Of a stretch of DNA of 31,016 nucleotides, positions 24,423-31,016 are shown in pieces. Origin of the DNA: Fidelibacterota bacterium (GTDB lineage: Bacteria; Fidelibacterota; UBA8477); assembly GCA_021734045.1 (NCBI GenBank), contig JAIPJR010000030.1, forward strand, positions 1 to 31,016, read 5' to 3'. Numbering within the stretch: position 1 is the stretch's first letter; the number at the start of each line of letters is the position of its first letter. The notes below the pieces were generated by a model. It did not search any database. It was not told the DNA's origin and saw only the letters and a list, made by a program, of their open reading frames with translations. Both the position numbers and the translations under genes were made by a program.

Positions 24423-24491
24423 GTCACAACAACAGACGCATCCACCGCCAACCATTTTATTGTCTTGGAAGAATCTAGACGGATCAATCCC

Positions 24492-24782
24492 TTAATGGTG
24501 ATGACCGATTTCACCTTCAGTAAACAGATTCTCGTTCAGCTCCTTGGCGAACATTTCATCACGCCGGCGGATCCATTCCATGAGCATTGCAGCATGTTCT
24601 TTTTCTTCATCCCGATTGTGAATCAGTATATTTTTTAACTCAGTGTTTTTACAGGCGTCGGCGCGCTGATTATACCAATCCACCGCTTCCAGTTCTTCCA
24701 TGAGGGATTGAATCGCCCGATGCATGTCCCGGGTTTCATCACTGAGATCTTCGTAGCGTTCATGGAATCCTTCATTGGCCAT
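24492..24782 (-). CDS. Encapsulated-ferritin (EncFtn)-like iron protein
   Basis: A 96-residue helical protein of the EncFtn family, which forms ring-shaped decamers with a di-iron ferroxidase site at the dimer interface. The diagnostic motifs are LMEELEAVDWYNQRADACK (27-45) and HNRDEEKEHAAMLMEWIRRR (55-74), giving the Glu/Glu/His ferroxidase ligands (Glu30, Glu32, Glu60, His63 region). EncFtn oxidises iron inside encapsulin shells. Here the protein stops after FTEGEIGHHH and lacks the C-terminal encapsulin-targeting extension, and no encapsulin gene adjoins it in the window. Start fixed by GGAGGAT before the ATG. Free-standing minus-strand gene, convergent with the SRPBCC gene. Confidence 0.9.
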   Translation of the reverse strand: MANEGFHERYEDLSDETRDMHRAIQSLMEELEAVDWYNQRADACKNTELKNILIHNRDEEKEHAAMLMEWIRRRDEMFAKELNENLFTEGEIGHHH

Positions 24783-24874
24783 AATATCCTCCGTTGTTTC
24801 TCAATTGCATTTGCATTCGCATTCACCATGGGAACTACAAGATAAGTGCCAAGCAGGTAGTTGGACGGAAAATC

Positions 24875-24930
24875 GGGGAGACGGAAGAGGGAGGAAAGGA
24901 GAATGGAGGAAGGGAAAAGAGAAGGAAAAA
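24875..24930 (+). repeat. Polypurine tract
   Basis: A 56-base stretch of almost only A and G with one C and one T, in the spacer before the helicase. Such tracts can adopt non-B structure or arise by slippage. Confidence 0.7.
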
Positions 24931-25000
24931 TTCAGGTGCCAGAATAAAATACTAACATCGAATCCGTCTTCGTCAAAGCACTTCGACGCGACAGGCGAAT

Positions 25001-25026
25001 CGAATGAACCGAATGGGTAGGTTCAG
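25001..25026 (+). repeat. Direct repeat A, copy 1
   Basis: 26 bases beginning CGAATGAACCGAATGGGTAG; the second copy at 25187-25212 differs at one base. Confidence 0.85.
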
Positions 25027-25049
25027 AAATCACAAATCGCAAGCATCAA
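25027..25049 (+). repeat. Direct repeat B, copy 1
   Basis: 23 bases beginning AAATCACAAATCGCAAGC, directly after repeat A copy 1; the second copy at 25144-25166 differs at two bases. In the second block the A and B order is reversed. Confidence 0.8.
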
Positions 25050-25143
25050 AGCTCAAACAAATCTCAAATCGAAAATCTCAATTCTCAAAACGGAAATCCG
25101 CCAAATCCGCATCATCCGCGGCTAAAGAATAAGCCGGTAAGGG

Positions 25144-25166
25144 AAATCACAAATAACAAGCATCAA
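25144..25166 (+). repeat. Direct repeat B, copy 2
   Basis: Matches repeat B copy 1 (25027-25049) with two mismatches. Confidence 0.8.
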
Positions 25167-25186
25167 GACACTAACATCGAATGAAT

Positions 25187-25212
25187 CGAATAAACCGAAT
25201 GGGTAGGTTCAG
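25187..25212 (+). repeat. Direct repeat A, copy 2
   Basis: Matches repeat A copy 1 (25001-25026) with one mismatch. Confidence 0.85.
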
Positions 25213-25386
25213 GAATCCCTAATTGGAGTGCCCGTCATGCCCCGTAGGGATCTCTACGAGGCTGAATTTATTTCAGCATCTTACATCGCACCGCAGACTC
25301 TGAAGCCAGCCTTCGCAGGGCTTCGACCCGGCAAGCCCAGTGAAATTATCTTAGGGCAAGCGAGCAGATTGACTTTATCACGGTAA

Positions 25387-28300
25387 TTAACTGTGGCTTT
25401 TACAGTGTGCCATAAGTTCGCCAAGTAGACCTCCGGTTTTGGTGCATAGTTTTTCATTTGTCACTACATGTAACTCATGACGCGCTCTTGTAATTGCCAC
25501 GTTTAAGAGATTTTTTGAATCAGTTGTAATGTCGTGTACCCACTGTATGGTGCCCTTAGGCATGTTGTCAGCCACGACCAGTGAAAAAATCATTATGTCT
25601 CTCTCGTCCCCTTGGAAGCCGTGAGCGGTTGATACAGTTATAAAACCGGAATCACCTGCAAAGAGCTTTTTGGTTCGCAATCGGTTGATTATTGCTTCTG
25701 CCTGTTGCCGAAACGGTGTGACAACGCCAATCTGAGTGTTATCGTACCCCGCCTTTATTGCCTGGACGACAAGGTCCTCGACTGCATCGATCTCAGTAGG
25801 ATTTCGCCAGCGTTGATGAGCCTCTCCTTCGCATGAATGTAAAAAGATGCCTTGATTGCCATTCCGCGACGTGCGAATTCTCAAGCTACCATTGTAAAAG
25901 CAACGATTACTGAAATCGATGATGTCGGGATGACAACGATAATGATCTTTCAGTAGGAGGCGACGACCGCCAGCTGCAGTAAACCGGTCATTTGCAAGGT
26001 CAAGCATACTGGAAACGCAGAAATCGTAGCGCCGATATGACTCACCATCCAATCCGTAGGCTTTCAGTAGTTGAGCGTTCTTGGCGTCCGATAGTGTTAC
26101 GACCGGACGGAGCTGCATTTCATCACCGATGATGACAGCCCGACGAGCACGATAGAGAACGGGGAGGCAAGAGGCTACATCTGCTTGCGACGCCTCATCG
26201 ATAACTGCTAGGTCAAAGAGACCGGACGACATGGGAATCTTGTTGCCAACTGAAAGAGTTGTTGTAGCGCAGCATGGAAACACTTTCAGCACGTCTTCAA
26301 ATGGTGTCTGGCTGCGCCAGTCTTCCAAGAGATTGGTAACGGAATGGATTATGGTATCGTTGCGTCGCTTATGCCAATCAAGAGTGAGCATTTTCTTGGA
26401 AGGTTCAATTCGGGTGAGTTCGATTTCGTTCCACTCTTTCAAGATGCGTGACTCGTCATACTTCTTGAGTATTTCCTGCCCATCAGAATAGCGTTGGCTC
26501 AGTTCGTTTAACTTTTCGAGAATGGGTAGCACACTTTGAGATGCAGCAATCAGGTTTTCACGGCCAACTGTGAGGATGAGTTCTTGGGGGAGACGGTTGT
26601 TGAGTTGTCGAATGAACTCTTTCTCTAGCAGGTCATTGTAGTTTCGACGACTAATCGCCAGCCCCATCCCAATTCCTCTTCTGTAGCTCTGAACCAATCG
26701 GTTAAATAGGCCAGCACCTGCTAATACTTCTCGCTCGTGCTCGGTTGTGAGATCACGCCAGATACTTACTCCCAAGTCCTGCTCCTGTCTCTCATACCAG
26801 TTGGTAAGTGCGAACAAGGATTCATTCTGATCGCGCAAAGACTCCATTTCCTGATCCGTTTCCTCCATGTCACGGTGTGCTTTTTGTGCTTCCAGCAGTC
26901 CTTGGTGAAGTTGCTGCAACTTGCCGCTTAATTGCCTGAGCTCACCACGGATGGCATGCTCCTGACTTTTGAGTTCGAGAAATTGATCCGTGTTAAGTGG
27001 ATCAAGCTTGTTTAAAAAAGTAGCGAATTTCTGATTTTGGTGGTTGCTTCCAGTCCGAAATACAAATGGAAAGGTCAAGATTCCACCGTTCATCCGGTCC
27101 ACAACCACGTCGACAGCCTTATTGTTCCGACTAGCGAAAATTAACTTCCAGCCCATGTCAGTAGCATTAACAATGATGTTTTGGATGACCTGTGTCTTAC
27201 CGGTACCTGGAGGGCCGGATATGACTTGGAGGAGGCTTTCTTCTTCAATGGCCAAACCTACGCTTTTGGTCTGCTCATAATTTGACGGTATGACACAGAG
27301 CCGAGCCGGTTTCCAGGCAGAGGTGACATGCTCGGGAGCGAAATTGTCGAGCATTCTCCATGCCAGATTATTGCGGGTTTTTGGTTGTGTGCTCCATGCA
27401 TCACGCATCTTGCCCATGTCCTTCAACAGGCGGTTGTATACACCGGAAGTAGACTGAAACAATACCCCAAGAGGGAGTAATCCCTCATTCAGTGCCGAAT
27501 AGTCGTAACTGCCCATATCCTTGAAAGTTGTTTTCCAATCGATACCAAGGGCATCCAGCAAAAATCTAATTTGATCTTCAATCGATCCGGCGGTTTCAAC
27601 CTCACGCAGCAAATTCTCCACTTCCTCAGTAGAGAGATCATGTATAGCTTTGAAGTGGCGAAGGGCAGAGCGGTTCACAGTAACTTCATCCTCGCTCAGC
27701 GACTGGCAGAAGTACTCGCCCTTCTCGCGAACGATTCGCATATCCCGCATGAAGAGGGGGTCAGCGTTGAATGTTGGGGTATCTCTCCATGCCTGCTTTG
27801 CTATGACAGGCAGGTACCCGTAAGTGAATCTGGCATCAGGTGTCAGAAACCGATCGGGTATGTGCTCACTGTTAAGCATGAACCGTCCCTCGCCAAAGAA
27901 AACAGGCTCGGGACAGTTTTGGATGAAATGGTATCGGTCGGACTTAGAAAGATCGATACTAGACCCCTGTTTTGCCAACTCCTGGACACAGTCGATGTAG
28001 TATCTCAAGACCCGCATTGGGACAGGTTCCCTGAGAACACTCTCGGGAATCTCGACTTGCGACTCCTCTCTCTTGGAGGTAACGACCATGCGGGTTCCAA
28101 GAGCAATAATTGGCTGTATTCCATATTCTGGGAACACGATCTGCTCCGTGGAAGGCTCGGCTGAAGCAAGAGAGAAAGCTTCGGCACCCAGAATGTCGAC
28201 AAGGTTGTTAATGGCTTTGTGTGTAAGATGAATCTGTGGGCGAGGATCGGTTTTGTAGTGAATGGGGGCAGAGGTAAGGTCAGATAAGTACTTCGTAATG

Positions 28301-28872
28301 TCGTATTCAGCAGCTGCCTCAGAATCCAGTGATGCAATTGTGGTTCCCCGCCAACAGTCTGGCGGTGGTGATTTAAATCGTACGTTAGCTGCAGAGAACA
28401 GGATGACTTTTTGCAGTTTGTACCATAAGGAGTCCTTGGATTCATCGTCAGCGAATTGCTGTTCATAGCTTTTCAGAAATGCAATCACTGCCTGGGCATT
28501 GTTTTTTACTTGCTGGTATGGTGATGCACCACTCTCATTGATGACACCTTGTAAGCCATCATATTCGTAAGTCCATGGATCCCAGATACGGTGCTTTTCT
28601 ACGGGAAAGGTGATTAACCCCGGGTAGGCTTTAAGTTCGAGGACAGCAATAGCATCCTTCTTCAAGAAAATGATATCTGGCGAGACTCCCCTATAGGTGC
28701 GCGACCTGAGCCATCCAGGAGGTCTGTATTCCACGTCAGGCAGGGTCACGTTAGCAATAAGGTACACTTCCTGATCAGCAGGGTTAGCGACCAACCGTTC
28801 ACATAGCTTGCGAAACGCTTGACGCTCATGGGTATGCGCGTAATCACCAACCTTGAATGCATGAACTTTCAT
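25387..28872 (-). CDS. NERD nuclease-SF1 (UPF1/Dna2-like) helicase, candidate defence protein
   Basis: A 1161-residue fusion. N-terminal NERD/PD-(D/E)xK-type nuclease domain (about 1-135): Asp66 in GVSPDIIF, Glu79 and Lys81 in VLELKAYPG, and Gln120 in SPYQQVKNN. A middle region (240-520) of no recognised family follows. The SF1B helicase core has Walker A GPPGTGKT (553-560), a coiled-coil insertion (about 630-690), Walker B VIDEASQAD (890-898), GDEMQLRP (916-923), DHYRCHPDIIDFSN (976-989), STAHGFQGDERDI and the closing NVAITRARHELHVV. All catalytic motifs appear intact. Nuclease-helicase fusions of this layout are known among phage-defence genes such as Nhi; a defence role is inferred also from its isolated place between repeat-filled spacers. 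Codon use is visibly more AT-rich than the operons to its left. Start has GGAG 7 bases upstream. Confidence 0.88.
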   Translation of the reverse strand: MKVHAFKVGDYAHTHERQAFRKLCERLVANPADQEVYLIANVTLPDVEYRPPGWLRSRTYRGVSPDIIFLKKDAIAVLELKAYPGLITFPVEKHRIWDPWTYEYDGLQGVINESGASPYQQVKNNAQAVIAFLKSYEQQFADDESKDSLWYKLQKVILFSAANVRFKSPPPDCWRGTTIASLDSEAAAEYDITKYLSDLTSAPIHYKTDPRPQIHLTHKAINNLVDILGAEAFSLASAEPSTEQIVFPEYGIQPIIALGTRMVVTSKREESQVEIPESVLREPVPMRVLRYYIDCVQELAKQGSSIDLSKSDRYHFIQNCPEPVFFGEGRFMLNSEHIPDRFLTPDARFTYGYLPVIAKQAWRDTPTFNADPLFMRDMRIVREKGEYFCQSLSEDEVTVNRSALRHFKAIHDLSTEEVENLLREVETAGSIEDQIRFLLDALGIDWKTTFKDMGSYDYSALNEGLLPLGVLFQSTSGVYNRLLKDMGKMRDAWSTQPKTRNNLAWRMLDNFAPEHVTSAWKPARLCVIPSNYEQTKSVGLAIEEESLLQVISGPPGTGKTQVIQNIIVNATDMGWKLIFASRNNKAVDVVVDRMNGGILTFPFVFRTGSNHQNQKFATFLNKLDPLNTDQFLELKSQEHAIRGELRQLSGKLQQLHQGLLEAQKAHRDMEETDQEMESLRDQNESLFALTNWYERQEQDLGVSIWRDLTTEHEREVLAGAGLFNRLVQSYRRGIGMGLAISRRNYNDLLEKEFIRQLNNRLPQELILTVGRENLIAASQSVLPILEKLNELSQRYSDGQEILKKYDESRILKEWNEIELTRIEPSKKMLTLDWHKRRNDTIIHSVTNLLEDWRSQTPFEDVLKVFPCCATTTLSVGNKIPMSSGLFDLAVIDEASQADVASCLPVLYRARRAVIIGDEMQLRPVVTLSDAKNAQLLKAYGLDGESYRRYDFCVSSMLDLANDRFTAAGGRRLLLKDHYRCHPDIIDFSNRCFYNGSLRIRTSRNGNQGIFLHSCEGEAHQRWRNPTEIDAVEDLVVQAIKAGYDNTQIGVVTPFRQQAEAIINRLRTKKLFAGDSGFITVSTAHGFQGDERDIMIFSLVVADNMPKGTIQWVHDITTDSKNLLNVAITRARHELHVVTNEKLCTKTGGLLGELMAHCKSHS

Positions 28873-28899
28873 CCGGCCACTCCATCTTTTTATCTAAAA

Positions 28900-29085
28900 T
28901 TATTTATCTGGATTCACCAAAAAACTCCGGGATGCGTAAATCACGGTATTGCACACTGGTACAAACAAAGCACTGATTAGGGTAAATGAGTTCTTTTCAG
29001 CTAAAATTAATAGTTGCACTGGAATGACCCCGACCTGTCCATCATATCCGGCTCCCATCTCAGCGTATGGAATATCCTTTGTCAT
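28900..29085 (-). CDS. Doubtful small ORF upstream of the helicase
   Basis: A 61-codon open frame beginning MTKDIPYAEMGAGYDGQVGV, 27 bases upstream of the helicase start on the same strand. There is no good ribosome binding site and no family is recognised. It has one hydrophobic segment (SFTLISALFVPVCNTVIYA). It may be a leader peptide, a remnant, or chance; I lean to chance or remnant. Confidence 0.2.
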   Translation of the reverse strand: MTKDIPYAEMGAGYDGQVGVIPVQLLILAEKNSFTLISALFVPVCNTVIYASRSFLVNPDK

Positions 29086-29246
29086 ATTTCAGATTTTCAA
29101 TAGGATTGAACAGTAAAAAATTAACCTTCCCGTCCGGATTACCCAAGCGGTAATCACCTCATTTAATTTTCTATCATACTATATTCGGGGGGGGCTAGAG
29201 TATGTCCGAGCCTCCAAGAGCATCCGTGTTCAATTGCCTTAAGAAC

Positions 29247-29284
29247 GAGATCCCTCCGCTCCGCTTCGCTACGGTCGGGATGAC
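29247..29284 (-). repeat. Dispersed-repeat-like GC-rich segment
   Basis: The minus strand reads GTCATCCCGACCGTAGCGAA... to GGGATCTC. A shorter relative in the opposite orientation lies at 25234-25254 (GTCATGCCCCGTAGGGATCTC-like). The text resembles intergenic repeats widespread in bacterial genomes. Confidence 0.5.
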
Positions 29285-29334
29285 ATGACTGGACGCTTGG
29301 TTCGTACTCGTATGTGATAATTCGAACCCGGCTG

Positions 29335-29370
29335 CCCTTTGATACGCTCTACGAGCTACTCAGGGAGACC
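29335..29370. repeat. Imperfect palindromic intergenic repeat
   Basis: CCCT...AGGG outer arms and GCTC-TAC-GAGC inner arms. The text (CCCTTTGATACGCTC ... CTACTCAGGGAGACC) is like the CCCTTCGA...TCAGGG intergenic elements found in many genomes. Confidence 0.5.
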
Positions 29371-29470
29371 GCCGGGGGTGCTCCAACTCATCACGCGTCA
29401 CGCGTTACTCATCACTAATTTTCGTTGTCCCTAACAAAGAATGGCACTCCCCAGGCTATTTTTTGATTTC

Positions 29471-29690
29471 CCGGGAAGCTTTTGAGAAGTCCCAACACAC
29501 GAGAAGCACTCAATTGATACCAGGGAGGTTAAAATTTTGCCGGGGAGGGGTCATTTTCTCCCGGGGAGGTAAAAAAGCCCCCGGGAAGCGCTCAATTATT
29601 GCCGGGGAGGCAAAAATATTGCCGGGGAGTAGTCGTTTGCCCCCGGGAAGGTAAAAAAAACCCCGGGAAAGTGGGTATTCTCCCCGGGGA
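29471..29690 (+). repeat. Phased array of CCCGGGGA cores, about 20.5-base period
   Basis: At least ten GGGA/GAGA cores with the final A at 29476, 29504, 29526, 29546, 29567, 29586, 29608, 29628, 29648, 29668 and 29690. From the second core on, the steps are 22, 20, 21, 19, 22, 20, 20, 20 and 22 bases. Two unit types alternate: one followed by GG(T/C)AAAAA, the other by (A/G)GNGCTCATTTT-like text, giving a 40-42-base higher-order repeat. Units are degenerate and not a multiple of three, so this is not a protein repeat. Confidence 0.75.
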
Positions 29691-29735
29691 ATAGCCTGCC
29701 AGGATCATGCGTTCCGGACAGGTATGGATCAACGC

Positions 29736-29924
29736 CTAGACCTCAGGCGGCGCGGGCTCGTCCGAACGCTTGCGGGATGGTCTCCGGTGATATTGGCTCA
29801 CATAGCCTTTGGCACGCTCCGGGTCGCGCCAGAACACGAATTGACCACACACCCGGATTTCATCCAGCGCCTGCTTGGCATGGGTGTAGGCTTTGTCCCG
29901 GATGATGCGTTCTGCGGTGGGTGC
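29736..29924 (-). pseudogene. In-frame continuation beyond the amber codon of the next gene
   Basis: Past the TAG at 29925-29927 the same frame stays open for 62 more codons, starting APTAERIIRDKAYTHAK, running through CGQFVFWRDPERAKGYVSQY and a basic tail RRPSRKR, and ending at a second TAG (29736-29738). It reads like a genuine conserved C-terminal segment, so the upstream protein is probably a full-length family member interrupted by a stop. Confidence 0.7.
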
Positions 29925-30479
29925 CTAGCGATCCACCGTGGCCTGGGAGAGTAACTCTGCCAGCTCATCGGAGAGGGTGGCGGCCGTGGCCAATTGGGTC
30001 ACATCAAACCCAATGGCGGTGAGGAGGTCGGTATTGGCATTTCCCAGAATGGCCAGGTCATTCAGATCCTGGAGCATGTCCGCATGACCACCACCCTCGG
30101 CGATCCGACTCACCTGGGTGAGCAGGGATTCGTCATTGCGGAAGGCAAAGCGGAAGGTATGGAGCAGGGTATCCCGTAAATCATAGCCCGCCGGAGACTG
30201 CTCCTTCCACTGCTTCTGGGCTTCCTCCTGTGAAAACCGAACCGTGTTCCATAGGGATTCGGCCTCCCGCAGGGCACCGGCGCGCAAAGGCAGGTCCTCC
30301 ACCAGCGTCCAGTCCAGACCGGCAGCGGTGAGCTTGTCCTGGTCAGGGATGACCCATTTCACCGTATTCTCAACCTCCTGCAGGAAGGCATCCACCGGCA
30401 TGTTGGGGGTTTTCACCTGATCCAGGGGAATTGCCTCGATCTCAGCGAGTTTTGCGGCATAATCTTCTGCATTCGACAT
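29925..30479 (-). CDS. Conserved protein of unknown function, probably cut short by an amber stop
   Basis: A 184-residue, largely helical, acidic protein beginning MSNAEDYAAKLAEIEAIPLD and containing TPNMPVDAFLQE, AAGLDWTLVEDLPLRAGALR and IAEGGGHADMLQDLNDLAIL. I know this style from hypothetical proteins of Bacteroidetes/Ignavibacteria-type genomes but no function. The start at 30479 has a strong AAAGGAGG site; a longer reading from 30533 lacks one. The frame remains open after its TAG stop and encodes what looks like the rest of the family (247 sense codons plus the amber in total). Alternatives: a recent nonsense mutation, read-through, or a base error. Confidence 0.75.
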   Translation of the reverse strand: MSNAEDYAAKLAEIEAIPLDQVKTPNMPVDAFLQEVENTVKWVIPDQDKLTAAGLDWTLVEDLPLRAGALREAESLWNTVRFSQEEAQKQWKEQSPAGYDLRDTLLHTFRFAFRNDESLLTQVSRIAEGGGHADMLQDLNDLAILGNANTDLLTAIGFDVTQLATAATLSDELAELLSQATVDR

Positions 30480-30646
30480 ATTTCCTCCTTTGTCGAAATG
30501 GTGATGAATGAACCCGACGCTGAAACAGGTCAAAACCTGACGAAAACATAAATGTCGGCATTGAACCTGGTTACAAGATCATGGATGGTGAGCCATCCGC
30601 TGCTTTCATTCATTCATCAGTTGTTAAAACGATACTTGTTATAAAA

Positions 30647-30710
30647 CCGGGAGGAATTTAGGACAGATCACCGGGAGAGGAAAGGATTTGTTTGCCCGGG
30701 AGAGCGGGGA
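30647..30710 (+). repeat. Second cluster of CCGGGAG cores
   Basis: CCGGGAG at 30647, 30671 and 30696 (steps 24 and 25 bases) and a CGGGGA at about 30705, each followed by A-rich text. Same core as the 29.5 kb array, on the other side of the amber-interrupted gene. Confidence 0.5.
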
Positions 30711-30952
30711 AGAACCATTTACCACAGCGATCGCCGAGGCGGCACAGAGAACACAGACTATTGATTGGAACTTGAAACTTGAGGCGGATAGGAGGGTGCA
30801 AGAACGGCGGGTTATCCCGGGGGTTTCATTGTTTCAGATTTTCAACGGGATTGAGATGCCCGAATTAACCCACCATTCCGACGCGATTTTTCAATAATGT
30901 CGCGAATCAGAATTTAATAAGCTACGAACCATGTCCTGATTTTCACTTAATT

Positions 30953-30990
30953 GAGACTGATTTATCCAAAAGGATCTCCGTTCCAGTCTC
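30953..30990. repeat. Inverted repeat with nested hairpin
   Basis: GAGACTG (30953-30959) and CAGTCTC (30984-30990) are perfect inverted copies; the loop holds a smaller ATCC-AAAA-GGAT hairpin. A TGTCTTTT follows, so a terminator on the plus strand is possible. Confidence 0.4.
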
Positions 30991-31016
30991 TGTCTTTTAA
31001 AATTCTCTTTTCGTAT

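Larger units (their letters stand above)
24783..25386. other. Non-coding, repeat-rich stretch before the helicase gene
   Basis: No credible gene in about 600 bases. It holds a polypurine run at 24875-24930, two copies of a 26-base repeat (25001-25026, 25187-25212), two copies of a 23-base repeat (25027-25049, 25144-25166), low-complexity AAATCTCAAATC text (25050-25090) and a hairpin GCTGAA-TTTAT-TTCAGC (25260-25276). Base use is unlike the coding regions around it. Confidence 0.7.
28873..29735. other. Non-coding, repeat-rich stretch upstream of the helicase
   Basis: About 860 bases with no convincing gene. It holds a doubtful small ORF (28900-29085), a run of seven or more G (29187-29194), two GC-rich dispersed-repeat-like segments (29247-29284 and 29335-29370), a short ATCACGCG-type tandem text (29388-29415) and the phased CCCGGGGA array (29471-29690). 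Confidence 0.65.
30480..31016. other. Non-coding stretch at the window end
   Basis: No credible gene. It holds the upstream region of the preceding gene, a second small group of CCGGGAG cores (30647-30710), a stretch of ACCACAGCGA...CACAGAGAACACAG text (30720-30760) and an inverted repeat near the end (30953-30990). Confidence 0.6.

Noticed and set aside
24775-25020. Plus-strand 81-codon frame
   Set aside because: Runs over the polypurine tract, giving Lys/Glu/Gly/Arg low-complexity product; not a gene.
29296-29395. tRNA-like text on the minus strand (GTAGCTCG...TAGAGC and GGGTTCGAA)
   Set aside because: The arms do not pair into an acceptor or anticodon stem, and the text fits a common palindromic intergenic repeat better.
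29463-29654. Open frame with repeated PGR/PGK-like residues
   Set aside because: Created by the 20.5-base array; the period is not a multiple of three, so no protein repeat is implied.
29471-29690. CRISPR array
   Set aside because: Units are about 20 bases in total, degenerate, with no conserved 24-37-base repeats separated by unique spacers, and no cas genes.
30688-30897. Plus-strand 69-codon frame
   Set aside because: No ribosome binding site; it overlaps repeat-like CACAGAG text and the product has no protein-like pattern.

Overview
The window is about 31 kb of a bacterial chromosome with moderate GC, clear Shine-Dalgarno sites and tight operons. The organism is probably a Gram-negative member of the FCB side of the tree (Marinimicrobia, Calditrichota or Ignavibacteria-like). 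This rests on protein style only: a TPR-type periplasmic sensor kinase, Tat-exported molybdoenzyme, lipoproteins, Bacteroidetes-like dUTPase and a ferritin-like protein of the encapsulin cargo family. No rRNA or tRNA was found to fix the taxonomy.

Layout. 1-2.8 kb (minus strand): the 5' end of groEL behind a perfect CIRCE/HrcA operator, then a yifB - acyl-CoA thioesterase - dut operon. 3.0-7.0 kb: a PutP-like sodium/solute symporter, mobA (plus strand), and a two-gene membrane module: an ECF S-component-like protein followed by an EcfT-like membrane domain fused to a THEP1-type P-loop NTPase. 7.1-13.1 kb: a sulfur-metabolism operon on the minus strand, in transcription order a cysteine-rich MerR regulator, Tat-exported molybdopterin catalytic subunit, four-cluster ferredoxin subunit, NrfD/PsrC quinone subunit, two YeeE/YedE half-transporters and a membrane-anchored rhodanese-like protein. 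It ends at a strong bidirectional terminator. MobA nearby could make the bis-MGD cofactor for the molybdoenzyme.

13.4-15.6 kb: an orphan TPR histidine kinase (minus). 15.8-24.4 kb (plus): an acylating aldehyde dehydrogenase with an unusual C-terminal tail, two secreted proteins of unknown function, a small operon of three acidic or coiled-coil proteins plus a lipoprotein, delta-1-pyrroline-5-carboxylate dehydrogenase, a carboxylesterase, a NAGPA-type phosphodiester glycosidase and an SRPBCC protein. 24.5 kb (minus): a short EncFtn-type ferritin-like protein with no encapsulin beside it.

24.8-31.0 kb has the look of an accessory region: long non-coding stretches full of degenerate repeats surround a 1161-residue NERD nuclease/SF1 helicase, a candidate single-gene defence protein. 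Then come a phased array of CCCGGGGA cores about every 20.5 bp and a gene of an unknown family interrupted by an in-frame amber codon.

The most interesting items are (1) the rhodanese-like protein, which has lost the catalytic cysteine and carries its only cysteine as the last residue of a flexible tail ending GGC, in an operon with polysulfide/thiosulfate-type reductase and thiosulfate-transporter-like genes; (2) the EcfT-THEP1 fusion next to an S-component-like gene; (3) the phased repeat array; and (4) the NERD-helicase island.
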